Shown here: positions 1-10,000 of the stretch, piece by piece
How the letters are laid out: each line of letters opens with the position of its first letter
Position numbering within the stretch: the stretch's first letter is position 1
The notes under the pieces: generated by a model
Database searches by the model: none
Told to the model about the DNA's origin: nothing
What the model saw: only the letters and a program-made list of their open reading frames with translations
From: Saccoglossus kowalevskii
Lineage: Eukaryota > Hemichordata > Enteropneusta > Harrimaniidae
Direction of reading: 5' to 3'
Assembly (NCBI RefSeq): GCF_000003605.2
Contig: NW_003124894.1
Coordinates: forward strand, 882,250-904,504
DNA length: 22,255 nucleotides
Program-made: the position numbers and the translations under genes

Positions 1-876
1 TACGTTGCTTACTTTCGCCCTCTACCGACACCGGTCTGCAAAATAGTTCATTTTCACCGACAGAGGGTGACACACGCGCGACAGTTTAGGTTAACCGATT
101 ACCCGGTAAGCCAATGTGACCTCACTGCCAAAAAAATGTTTAAATATTGTTCCGCTGGGAAAGTGCTGACAGAAAGAATGTGAACTGTGAGACCTATTCG
201 CCTGGTGACAATCGTTTCTGGTCTCGCTCATTCCATCTAATTCTAACCTGCCAAGCGGACTCCACGAGAATCAGGCAGAGGTGAAAATATGTAGTTATGT
301 CTGGTGGGTTTCATAACGGATATTTAAACCCTGGCCTCATTGAATTTTGCTTTAAAAATGTGTGTTTTTTTGTTTTGTTTTTTTTTCTGGCATAAAGTAT
401 TTAAAATTCAATAGAAAAAAACACGCATCAACAATAGATGTTTAACCGTTAATCACCTCTTGAAAATGGGTTCCCGGGTTTCATACTTCGAAACATGCAC
501 ATCAGCTGTCTTTGTTAACTAAAATTGCAAATATCCATTGTTCGCATAATTAACATTTAATTAATTATTAATTTCACTGTATTTTTTTTTCTATCGAGTC
601 ATACAACAAGTTCAGTGTCAGCTGACATCGGAGTACCACAATGTCCGTCATTGTCGATATGACAATGGATATAATATAGTAGTTGAAATGTTAACCCTAA
701 TTAATAATAATGGATCTAGAAGAAACATAGATTAATTATGATGAATGAAAATATCATTAGGGGTCCCGGGAATGACCTTTCTGACATCTCATAACATTAA
801 TTTAAATAGACAGGAGACAGGTGATATATTTCATCTGTTGGTTCCAAATTGTTTATGTTCATTTTCAAAGGAAATG
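1..876. other. gene-free AT-rich stretch
   Basis: I see no supportable gene here. The stretch is AT-rich, with T-rich runs near 364-390 and 582-590. A 14-bp imperfect inverted repeat (358-371 against 415-428) is mostly poly-T/poly-A and so carries little information. No long open frame, tRNA box or convincing exon was found on either strand. Confidence 0.6.
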
Positions 877-1033
877 GTTAAAGCGTGAGGGTCGTCACCT
901 GCGCACGCGCGGGAATTTAGTCTCAAGTCACACACGCTAACAACACAAAAGCTCAAGGTAGACGCTTGTTTGTAAACAATGACACGCTATGGCCATCTGA
1001 CGCATGCGCAGGTGACGACTCCCCCGCTTTAAC
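877..1033. mobile_element. MITE-like element with 33-bp terminal inverted repeats
   Basis: The left arm (877-909, beginning GTTAAAGCG) matches the reverse complement of the right arm (1001-1033, ending CGCTTTAAC) at about 29 of 33 positions, including an unbroken GTCGTCACCTGCGCA core. The arms enclose 91 bp with no open frame. Size, long terminal inverted repeats and lack of coding capacity fit a non-autonomous DNA transposon (MITE). The hexamer GGAAAT occurs just outside each side (870-875 and 1038-1043). It is a possible target-site duplication, but it does not abut both arms exactly, so the superfamily is left open. The CpG-rich arms contrast with the AT-rich flanks. Confidence 0.65.
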
Positions 1034-3182
1034 AATTGGAAATATTGCGCAGTGATGGTCGAAACTTTAATTTATTATTTTGTACGGGTACAAAAATCAA
1101 AACAAAGTATATGACCCCCTAAGTCAGTCCACGTGAACGGTAACGCGTCGCTGTCTGCCATGCCGTGACATTGAGTGAGCGTTTCAGTGCCGCGCTGTAC
1201 TGTCAAATCAAAATCAATTCTCCGTCTAATGCGAGATGGGTTTCTTGACAACAACGACAAAGCAAAAACAATTATAGTTGACAGTTGATGGATATTGATG
1301 GTCTTCACCGCAGGTAATACGAAGCCTCTCTTGTTGCACGTATATCCGTGGAGCCAGAGACAAAATATTTTCTAATATTGACGGTCGAGTACGAATAGTC
1401 GGGTTTCGGGTGTTGTACGATGACATCGGTAACACTACAGAATCGTTCGAAGTTCGTGCACGACGCGCGAGTTAAATTTTAGTTGTTTCGTAACAACCAA
1501 CTAAGAACAAGGACGACAAAATGGCGGTTAATTGTGACGTATTCTGGCAGAAATACCACGTGACCCAGAAACCCATAAATGGTCCTTTCGACCTGAGTTT
1601 TAAAGGGAATAAGCAAGACTTTTTCTGAATGATGTGACCAGAAATAAATGGAAGAAAAACTTATTAACCATATTTGTCAACACTTGTAGTTCTCACAATT
1701 TGAAGCTAATTAATTAATGACGAAGGTTATAGTAATACGAAGATATGTATATGCAAATGAGGTTAGTGTCACGTCATTACAACCGTGTTTAAAATTTGAG
1801 ACACGGTTTGTATTGATCTTGACTTTTACTTTTAACGAACTTGAATTCTGGTCGGGAAAGGTCGCCATTCACGTTGATTTTGCTTTACTTTTATTATGTA
1901 TGTGGATCGCATGTGAAACCTTTTATTTAATAAAACAGAATATTGAGCGGTTTACAAGAACCACCAGAGACGTATACGGCCAACGGGCAAGTGGAGGATA
2001 AATAACATCGCTTCCGGGGTTTTTCATTTTTTTTTCTCTTGAAAAAACGAGAAATGCTGAAATACATGTTTCGTTGACTAAGTGCTCTCAATAAGATTGT
2101 CGGCACTGTTTCTTTTATCTTTTTTCTCAAAACTCTTGGATTACCATGTGAGGGAAAACATAAGTAGTAACTATGTTACGACCGACGGAGCTGGGAGTTT
2201 GTTCCCTTTTCTTTGCCTATGATTCAATCCGTTTAATCAACCAACCCCTGTCAGTCTCCAGCGCTCACATCAATAACGAAAAACGTGGGATATCAGAGGC
2301 CAGACAAGGCGCCGCGATGACCAGTTAATATTCGGATCGTGCATTCAGTACATAATACTCTTCAATATTGGAAGACAGATTTTAATATAGATAAATAAGA
2401 GCTATGGTTCCACATTCTGACCTTAAATTACACAGATCCGTGAGCGCTTGCTTGTTTATCACTTGCGTTTTGGTTATACTGGATGTCAAACCAAATTCTA
2501 TATTCAGGAAATATGTGTACGCACATGGTGGTATTTCCCAGAACGAGTGATTAATGGTTTTGTTTTGTTATATACCCTATCATACCCTATCCAATTACAT
2601 GTTATTATCCGTGCATATGCCTTCATCATCTACCCTACTTACCAATCTATAAGAATGCGCTAATGAAATACTAAATATTAATCGCAAGAAGAGAATTTCT
2701 TTGGTTCCTTCTAAAAGGCTATAGAGGTATGATTTTATTAAAATGAGAATACTCCGATTGTAAGGTGATCCATCTTTTTAAATCCGACTCAGGTAATTTC
2801 ATATTGAATGCCAGGGAAATCGGAAACCTTGATGCATGCGACACGATCCGCACGCCGCGTTGCTACCACCCAAGCTCGCCCCTGGCTTTAAAACGGACAG
2901 ATTCGGACAATAAAATCCACGATTTATTCCAAATTCGTATACATTTGAAAGAAATTAAGCCACGGGAAATTGGAATAATGATATCAGCTTAGTGCATGTA
3001 TTTTTTGGTGAAGGGATGGGTGGGATTGGAAGGTGAGGTAAATATTATGAGATTAAAATCACGGAAACAAAATTCTTTATAAAGCAGTGAATTGGTGCAT
3101 TGACACTAATGCTACTATGTATATTTAAATGTGCCGTGTGTTGGAGTTTTTGATGATTTTTTATACCCACCATTTTTCAAGA
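1034..3182. other. gene-poor stretch with CpG-rich patch at about 1120-1640
   Basis: No gene can be supported. The left part (about 1120-1640) is richer in GC and CpG than its surroundings. It holds CACGTG boxes near 1131 and 1554 and an AAAATGGCGG site at 1518-1527 (YY1-like, or a start codon in good context). A 35-codon frame begins at 1521 and ends with TGA at 1626-1628; a short frame on the other strand starts at 1161. Neither product is recognised. From about 1640 to 3182 only short noise-like frames are present. Confidence 0.4.
2923..2928 (-). terminator. candidate poly(A) signal of the neuropeptide gene
   Basis: On the minus strand this is the first canonical AATAAA after the neuropeptide stop codon at 3564-3566, giving a 3' untranslated region of about 640 nt. 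T-rich sequence follows it. A variant AATATA lies closer, at 3490-3495, and could serve instead. The choice cannot be settled from sequence. Confidence 0.25.
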
Positions 3183-3202
3183 ATATATATATATATATAT
3201 AT
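3183..3202. repeat. (AT)10 microsatellite
   Basis: Ten uninterrupted AT units, within what would be the 3' untranslated region of the minus-strand neuropeptide gene if the distal poly(A) signal is used. Confidence 0.95.
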
Positions 3203-3563
3203 AAATCAATGAAATGAACTGAGAAAACAACGGAATTCGAATTGCAGTAAATATATCGGTTATAAAATCCGGACTAATTACAAAGGTTTCTCACAACTCT
3301 ATATGCAGTGCTAGGGGTGTGTGTATTCTCATAAGGTGCGGTAAATGGGTAAATAAAAATCGTTACAGTATTAACATCAAACTTGAATACGAACATAAAT
3401 CTCTCATTGTCAATCTCATTGCACTATGCCGTGCGTTTCGTCGCAATACTCGGTGTCCGTATTTCGTTGTACATTATAATATATGTCTGTATATTGAGAG
3501 ATTTGATTAAACAGTTCGTAAATTAAGTTTCGCCATGTTGCGTGTAAATTACAATTGTTATGC

Positions 3564-3913
3564 TTAGCCGCTGATGTACTGGGGGTCCCTCTTGCCGGAG
3601 TAAAATTGGGAGTCTTTCTTGCCACTGATGAACTGTGGGTCTCGTTTGCCGGATATGTACTGCGGGTTTCGCTTCCCCGATATGTATTGCGCCGCTCTCT
3701 TCCCGGAGATATATTGTGGTTCCCGCTTTCCCGATACAAACTGTCCGGCAGCCTCTCGTTTGCCACTGATGAACTGGGGCTCAGGGTCACGTTTTCCAGC
3801 AAACCCGTAACCAGCACTGAGGAACTGTCTTTTTCCTGGATAGCCGTTACTTAGAAATTGCCTTTTCTCTGCCGGCTCTTCTATTACCTCTCCTTCAGGT
3901 TTTTCGTAAACGC
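3564..3913 (-). CDS. multi-copy amidated neuropeptide precursor, coding exon 2
   Basis: Second coding exon of a 155-residue secreted prepropeptide; residues 41-155 lie here and residue 40 (Gly) is split by the intron. An acidic spacer ends at KR (56-57). Ten peptides follow, all but the last ending in G plus KR, or once KK: QFLSNGYP, QFLSAGYGFA, DPEPQFIS, EAAGQFVS, EPQYIS, AAQYIS, NPQYIS, DPQFIS, DSQFYS, DPQYIS. The last copy ends in Gly directly before TAA. By established prohormone biology, convertases would cut at the dibasic sites, a carboxypeptidase would trim the basic residues, and PHM/PAL would turn each Gly into a C-terminal amide. The first two peptides start with Gln and may become pyroglutamate. 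There is no Cys in the mature region, so no disulfides. The acceptor is CTGTAG before 3913. The family is not recognised; PRQFV-amide and MIP-type peptides resemble it only loosely. That this is a neuropeptide precursor is nearly certain; its receptor and action are unknown. Confidence 0.93.
3588..3722 (-). repeat. five tandem 27-nt peptide-coding units
   Basis: Residues 104-148 are five consecutive nine-codon units, each a hexapeptide followed by GKR or GKK, so the DNA has an exact 27-nt period. A truncated sixth unit plus the stop follows. Upstream copies are eleven codons long (33 nt). The regular period points to tandem duplication of the peptide unit. The most deviant copy is DSQFYS, which follows the sole GKK site. 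Confidence 0.9.
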
Positions 3914-5122
3914 CTACAGTTGTGAAAAACAAATAGGTACAAAAGTGTTATAAAAAACGTGAATTAAATAGTATCAATAACTGTTTTTATGATAATTCAA
4001 ACATCAGCACTGTCATGATTGAAATGATTGATAGTCAAAAAAGAAAACATGATAATGAAGCATATTTAGCATGATATTTTATTGGTTTGACGGAGTTTCT
4101 TTTTTGCAGATACGACTCTCAATTTCGTCTACTAGTATTTCGCAAAGGGGAGGTCAATTGGGCTACTGCGACCGTTTCACTGTTCCTTTTAATCAGCGGA
4201 AACCCAATACGTCGTTTTATCGGATTTATATAAACCTATTCGGTAAGCTCTATAACAGAAACCCGACTTTGTTTTAATTTCGAAAAAAAGTATAGAGAAG
4301 AAAATGAATTGAATTAAAAGTAGAAACCCGCTGTGATTCAGGATTGGAAAAACAAGTCCGAAGGAGATGAATCACGCCCGTTGACAATTATCCCATTCGA
4401 AAAGTTTCAATTGAAAAAATAAATAAATGAAACTGGATTATATATAAATGTGCTTGATCAAATCTAAACGTTTTCACGAGCAGGGAATGTACGAATGACA
4501 TGTAGGTTAATTCCGGTATATCAAAGATTAAAATCACTCCCAACTATACCTTTAGTTATTTAAATTCCGAGACTTGGGCAATTTTGACTTCTGTCAAGAA
4601 GGAAATTGATTTATTTCCGTCGCGCGAAATCGAACATTTTCGACTAGGAGCCCAGAACGATCGATGACATTTTATTCATGATCATGGGACGATGTTTCAC
4701 ATTTAGTCAACCGAAGTAATCACTATTGGCGATGTAATTTAAGAAGGGCATTCCAAACGAATGAAGAGGTTCGGTTTTAATTGCTAATGCGAGATACTGG
4801 AATACACGGTTTATATGTTAAAGGGTGGATAGCCTACAGTTATCGCAGTGTAGGCAATAAAGCAAAACACGTAAGAGACGGGAGAAAATGTTTATTCATT
4901 CCGATTGTATCTGGCGAGTCTAAATAAGTATTTGGGTCAACATCGCGTTACTATGGTAATCGATATTAAAACCCGATTCTTCGATTAACCCATCATTCAT
5001 TTTAGAGATAATGGACTAGTATCTTTATCGTATCTGTCGAATCTTAATAGCCCTATTTCCATATATTAGTCGGCGTGGATTCTGTTAAAAACACATAACG
5101 CAGTAAAAGTTGCCAAAGTTAC
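3914..5122 (-). other. phase-1 intron of the neuropeptide gene
   Basis: The donor is CAG|GTAACT at the end of exon 1 (exon ends at 5123). The acceptor is TTTTTCACAACTGTAG before 3913. Exon 1 ends with one base (G) of a codon and exon 2 supplies GC, giving Gly40 and keeping the frame through the peptide array. An RFX/X-box-like imperfect palindrome sits at 4947-4960. No other exon was recognised inside. Confidence 0.85.
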
Positions 5123-5240
5123 CTGGTAGATAGTTTAAATCTTTGTAAGCTTCTTGTTCCTGGGCACTTGCTAGAAAGCAAGACCAAACAAATACGATCA
5201 CAAAAAGACACGTTCCATATTTGTAACTACAGCGCCCCAT
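5123..5240 (-). CDS. neuropeptide precursor, coding exon 1 (signal peptide)
   Basis: Encodes residues 1-39 plus the first base of codon 40. ATG is at 5240-5238. The protein starts MGRCSYKYGT, with Arg3 and Lys7 forming a short positive n-region. A hydrophobic stretch follows at about residues 11-23 (CLFVIVFVWSCFL), then A-S-A with predicted cleavage after residue 26. The mature propeptide would begin QEQEAYKD. This is a textbook secretory signal, and it joins the array exon in frame through canonical splice sites, which is why the two are called one gene. The shorter frame that opens at 3932, inside the intron, is not the real start: its first residues come from the splice acceptor and form no signal peptide. 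Confidence 0.88.
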
Positions 5241-5272
5241 GTTCGGCGTTATTTCTTCTATGTTCTTTTTAC
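5241..5272 (-). other. 5' UTR segment with upstream intron acceptor
   Basis: On the minus strand, TTTATTTACTCATTGCAG ends at 5273, 32 nt before the start codon, and looks like a proper 3' splice site with pyrimidine-rich lead-in. This implies a non-coding first exon farther right. There is no in-frame ATG in the 32-nt leader. If the site is not used, transcription simply starts nearby. Confidence 0.45.
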
Positions 5273-6869
5273 CTGCAATGAGTAAATAAAGTTGACTAAA
5301 TATACTGAAATATACATTATTATTATTATCTCATTTACATAGGATTTGCTGGTCACATATACGTGCTACCTTTGCATGAACATGATATGTATTCTCATCT
5401 TATGTCGAGATCTCGACGTACAGCACCGCCCCATAAAGCGCTATTTCGTCCTTCTCAGACAATTTAATTACTGAGAAAATGTCAAGTTTAAGCCTCACCC
5501 CAACAAATTTCACCGAAATCTGATCCACGCGTCTATAGTAGTTGTTTTGACTAAAGTGCCGATTTAATTACTTTGCCTTTAAAGTACTATATACTTCGGT
5601 AAACCACTCTGAGCGGGCTTTCCTATGACATACAACTAGTATTAAGGCTATACAGGATTGGATATAAGGATTGCAATTGAAACATTCGCAACTGGTGAGA
5701 GTTTCCCATCAGGGAGGAAGATCCCAAAATGTTGCTCGTACTACATTTTTGTAGTGAAATAAACAGGTAACTGGATAGACGTGGGCCCACGTGCGTACTC
5801 TACATCTGTCTTTAGTGTACCTTTTACGCACTGCATCGCCAAATTCAGTTGATTTCGTGATCGACTAACTCGATCTGTACGCGCCGGAGCGTGAGATGGC
5901 TTGACTGACAGGGTGTATCGACATGGATGGAATGACGGTAATGACCACAATGTAGAGCTCGGCATAATTTGAACGAATTGATAAGTTTAGACAATATTAT
6001 CAAACACGAAAATTGGAGAAATTAGAACTACTTATTTCTCTTGACGCTGGAGCTGCAGGATACATTCCGACCCTGTTATTTAAGGGTCAACACACGCGTT
6101 TGACAATCCGAATTCCCATAATGCTGAACCATGTAATTAGTACATTTGCCGTTTTGAATAAAGAAATTGAAAAAATCATTCTGTCGTTATATGTGAGATC
6201 GAAGGTATCAGTTCTGCTTCACCCTATTTTAACGCATGACACGTTCACCCCCTGCCATATAATGAAACAATCCACATTCGCTGGCCTGCGTGTACGGCTT
6301 CTTCTCGGGGAAATCAAAATGCGATATTAACTTAAAGAGGCTTACAAATGAACAAATGGCAGATTCTAAGTCATTAGTGGACTAATGCATCGCTGATTAC
6401 ATTGAATCGTTCACATACATCGTCACACGTTTGGCGGGAATTATTAATTTTTGTTGTGTAATTAAAATCATAGCCAGTTTTTTTTTTTATTTGTAACTGA
6501 TTATTCCTAACATTTACTAACAGTGGAATTAACGCGGATTATTGTTAAGAATGTTAAATGTATCTCTTCACGAAGCCGCAGCTGTTACGCGAAGGGCAGT
6601 GTTATCACAGTGAGTTCACATATATAGCAAATAGACAATTACGTTTTTTTGAATTGGATTTCCAGATTTTCTTAGCCATGGTCCTGAAGGTATTCAAACA
6701 AAAACAAATCTACGATTTTGTTTTATTTCTCACCGGGGCGTCTTCAATTTAATGGGAAAATCAAATTAGATAATCATTTAGCTATCTGACATTTGTTGCA
6801 TTTTTCAATCTATAAATTTCCTAAAAAAAAATCCCACACCCATCTCATTTACGGAAATATCTTTGACTT
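5273..6869. other. gene-free stretch, probably 5' intron of the neuropeptide gene
   Basis: No supportable coding exon. It includes a perfect 14-bp palindrome GTCGAGATCTCGAC at 5404-5417, an E2F-like TTTGGCGGGAA at 6430-6440 and a T-run near 6479-6489. Short open frames here show no recognisable domain. Confidence 0.5.
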
Positions 6870-7000
6870 TGACGTGACGCGACATGGCGCCACACTCACC
6901 GCCCGCGCCTTTTTTTAAATTGACTTTCAAACGCGCGCTGAACAACGTAACATTTTAAGCGACTGCGCGATTATTGGCGACGTAAATACATGAATAGATT
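6870..7000 (-). promoter_or_regulatory. candidate distal promoter / non-coding first exon
   Basis: A CpG-rich patch in AT-rich surroundings. On the minus strand it carries a CCAAT box (in GCCAATAATC), TTACGTCG, several GCGCG tracts and then GGGCG|GTGAGT, a near-perfect splice donor with its exon ending at 6900. Splicing to the acceptor at 5273 would place a non-coding first exon here, with an intron of about 1.6 kb. No clear TATA box. This is inference only. Confidence 0.25.
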
Positions 7001-7072
7001 AATAAAGAAATGTTCACAATACAAATGACTTGTATGCCATTTGTCAATTACACGTTGATTAGTTGATTAACA

Positions 7073-7084
7073 GGTCACGTGACC
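7073..7084. promoter_or_regulatory. GGTCACGTGACC palindromic E-box
   Basis: A perfect 12-bp palindrome containing GTCACGTGAC, the form bound by USF/MITF/TFEB-type bHLH-zip factors (CLEAR-like). It is followed on the plus strand by ATATACATA (7092-7100) and an initiator-like TCAGAC (7111-7116), though the TATA-to-initiator spacing is short. No downstream gene was recognised. Confidence 0.25.
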
Positions 7085-10000
7085 ACGCACCATATACATA
7101 ACTGTTGCAGTCAGACAGTGAAGATGTATGCACGTATCACCCAGCTTGGCGACGCAAAAAAAAAAAAACAAGTTAAAATTTCTCTCTCCGAATGTTCCTT
7201 AAAAACGAACCATTGTTACGTATTCGCGGTAATTACTTTTCATAGCGATTGACGCTGAAAGACGAATTCAAACCATTAGTGGAAGAAAATTGCGAATTTG
7301 GGCAGAGATCATTGACGAGTTGAATAACAGTAATCAGACATATAGTTCGAGGAGCATCGTGTGTTCAATATGATCCTGATGAAGCCATATAAGATCTGCA
7401 TTTCTATTGCCTCGATGGTTTAACGTTGTGACGGCTTGGAAAATCCTACTACCCGAAGAAACTGATACCCAAGTTAGTATAATCTAGTATTTTGTGCACG
7501 TGTGATTAACATTACATTTAAGGGTTTATTATTAAAAAACAAATTGTAAAGCATTTGCAGCGGCAAGCTACGTGCTATAATACAACGTTTCATATTTCCA
7601 TACGATTGTTCGTTTCACCTAGGTTCTCGGTGTGATCAGCACACCAACCGATACTTCGGCTGTTTGATCATGGCATTTTCTACTAATATCTTTTTTACGA
7701 TTTCTATACATTTTCTAGCATGAATGTCACGACTCCTACTATCGTGACCAGTATGAGGCCACCGTAATACGGCTACGCAGTCTGCCCCATCCATTATGGT
7801 CGAATCATCGCAATAATTACCGGAAATGAAAACCTGGAATTGACTTTATTGATGATCATGTGTAATGTATGCAATGTTACCCTCGGTGTGCTTGTTTGTT
7901 TGACTAGAGTAATTATCTTTCCTTGTTAACAGCCGCGACCGGGAGGCCAGTGAAAAAAAAATGCCTGTATCACAATGAAAACAACTTGTTGACAAGTATA
8001 AGTACTGACGCCAAAAAAGCCCGAATTATTGAACCGGATGCGTTTTAAATGTCGATGAATCATGAAAGTTGCCATGATCATATACTCGCCTCTAGTGATT
8101 GTATACATTAAATCAACGAAAAAAAGACACATACGAAGCGTCCACAGGCATATAATAATTTAACCGTTAAAACGTTCACAGTACTCAGTAAGAGATTAGA
8201 CTCGAAACTTATGGCATCGTGACTGGTGTGAGTGTACCAATTCCGTATTCAGCGGACGTATGGAAAGTGTAAGTCGACGAGGCTTTAACTATTTAAAACA
8301 ACGTCCAAGTTGAGAGTTGCACATTCTGTAAACAAATTGGGGAACGCCGACTGACCACTGTGATGAATTATCAACAGGATAGATTGCGAGCGGTTTCCCG
8401 TAGAGGCTGCGAAATACTCGAGGCCAAACGTTTTAGTGCTTAATAGCGTGATGCATTGCTTCGATGGTGTTGACATTTCTAATTTTGTCCACATTATCGA
8501 CAACTTATTAATGGCATCTATAAACATGTCAGAAACGAACACACTGCTAATTAGTAAATACGAGAAAGAGCAGTTTCTTGACGCTGTTTTTGTTCAGAAA
8601 TAACGTTGTTTTTTTTTTAGCCGAGCATAATCATTAAATACCAAGTATAGTTTCTCCCTGACTAGCAAGACTGGCGCCAAACTTATTGCCTAGTGCAGAA
8701 CGGATAATCAATTAACCCATGTTCGGTTTCCATAAATGTTAATTACTGCCCCATAATGAAACCTTGTTATTAACACGCACGATATAGCCATATTAATAAT
8801 TACAAATGAAACTAATTAAAATATAACAAGTGGTCAATCTTGTAGTATTTCAATACATGCCATTCCTTTTTGACTCTGAGTTTAATCAACTTTATCATGC
8901 GAACAAATAAAAACACATTATGCTTGTCGGTGCGAGATCTTTTAATTGTACCACTCGTACCCAAAGTTGTCGGCGCGCAATTTTATTCACGCAACATATC
9001 AACTATGGCGCAAGGATTCTATAATGCCGTAAATTGGAACCTACTCTAGTGAAATGAAATCAGGGAAGTATCACGCTTCACCAGTCTGCTCACATATTAA
9101 TCGACGTTTCATCGAGTCATTCATGTCCTATTCGTTTCAGATTATTTTCTAGATATTTATTTTAATTATCGCTACAATTGATAATTGTGTGAAAATATCG
9201 TCATTATCGAAAGCTGTGTGAAATACGAAGTATAGAAAACTCAAGGTAAATGAGTTTTTAAATTTCTGCGCGTTATTTGTAAGACAAATGTCACCATTAG
9301 TCACTTCGCATGATTATTAGAAACCAATCTGTACTTTTTTAAATATTTTATAGTGTGTATTAGTAACGCAATCCTCATCCCTTAAATCTACAAGTCAATA
9401 GCAATCCCCATATCTCTAGGGTCTGTATCTTTATAATTGAAGAACCGTCGTGCAATATGCCGAATAAAGGAATCGAGTGTGAGCGATCTCTCCTTTCCTC
9501 TTTCTCTCTTCTCTCGCGTGTTATTTCTCTTGATGTGACTGCGCGCATTAATATCATTATGGGACGCGGTTGATATGAAGGAAAGCATGCACAATATATA
9601 ACTTGCGGTTAATTAAATAGAATCGGCACACACGCGGAATCTAAACCCCAACTACAAAACGCTGCGATACGGTTATTGCTAATATCATACAACGCTCAAA
9701 GAACGAATATGGTACAAGTTTCATCATAAAATCCCGAACAAACAAACGCTTGTAAAAAAAACACACAAAAAAAAACCAAAAAACAAATCTGCACCTCTCT
9801 AGTTACGGGTGTCAATATATCAATCTTTACTTACCAGTCGTCAGCTACAACGTTTCCCCCTCAAAGACGCTGGCACACAAAACAAAGCCCTCGTTTATCG
9901 ACTCAAACTTGAAAGAACGGCACAACGTCGAGTTTGTATATATGTGATCTATCAGAAGGGGACGCGCACACCATATAGCAAGCTTCTGTTCCCAGTGTTC

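Noticed and set aside
358-428. 14-bp inverted repeat with T-rich and A-rich arms
   Set aside because: The arms are mostly homopolymer, so the pairing carries little information.
3555-3854. Plus-strand open frame of 99 residues and another at 3619-3810, plus a 133-residue minus-strand frame at 3416-3817
   Set aside because: All overlap the neuropeptide array in other frames. The repetitive peptide-coding DNA keeps alternative frames open; none has a signal peptide or a recognisable domain.
3914-3932. ATG at 3932 as the start of the neuropeptide ORF
   Set aside because: Those bases form the splice acceptor TTTTTCACAACTGTAG. A proper signal-peptide exon joins in frame at 3913, so the upstream start at 5240 is preferred.
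6430-6440. E2F-like TTTGGCGGGAA (and a similar site near 20384)
   Set aside because: Isolated short motif matches with no adjacent promoter or gene; chance occurrence is likely in a window of this size.
8285-8542. 85-residue minus-strand frame with plausible composition
   Set aside because: No family recognised and no supporting splice, start or poly(A) context. Left as probable noise, though a protein search would settle it.
9375-9594. Two overlapping minus-strand frames over a CT-rich tract
   Set aside because: Two frames open over the same simple-sequence stretch, which is typical of low complexity rather than coding.
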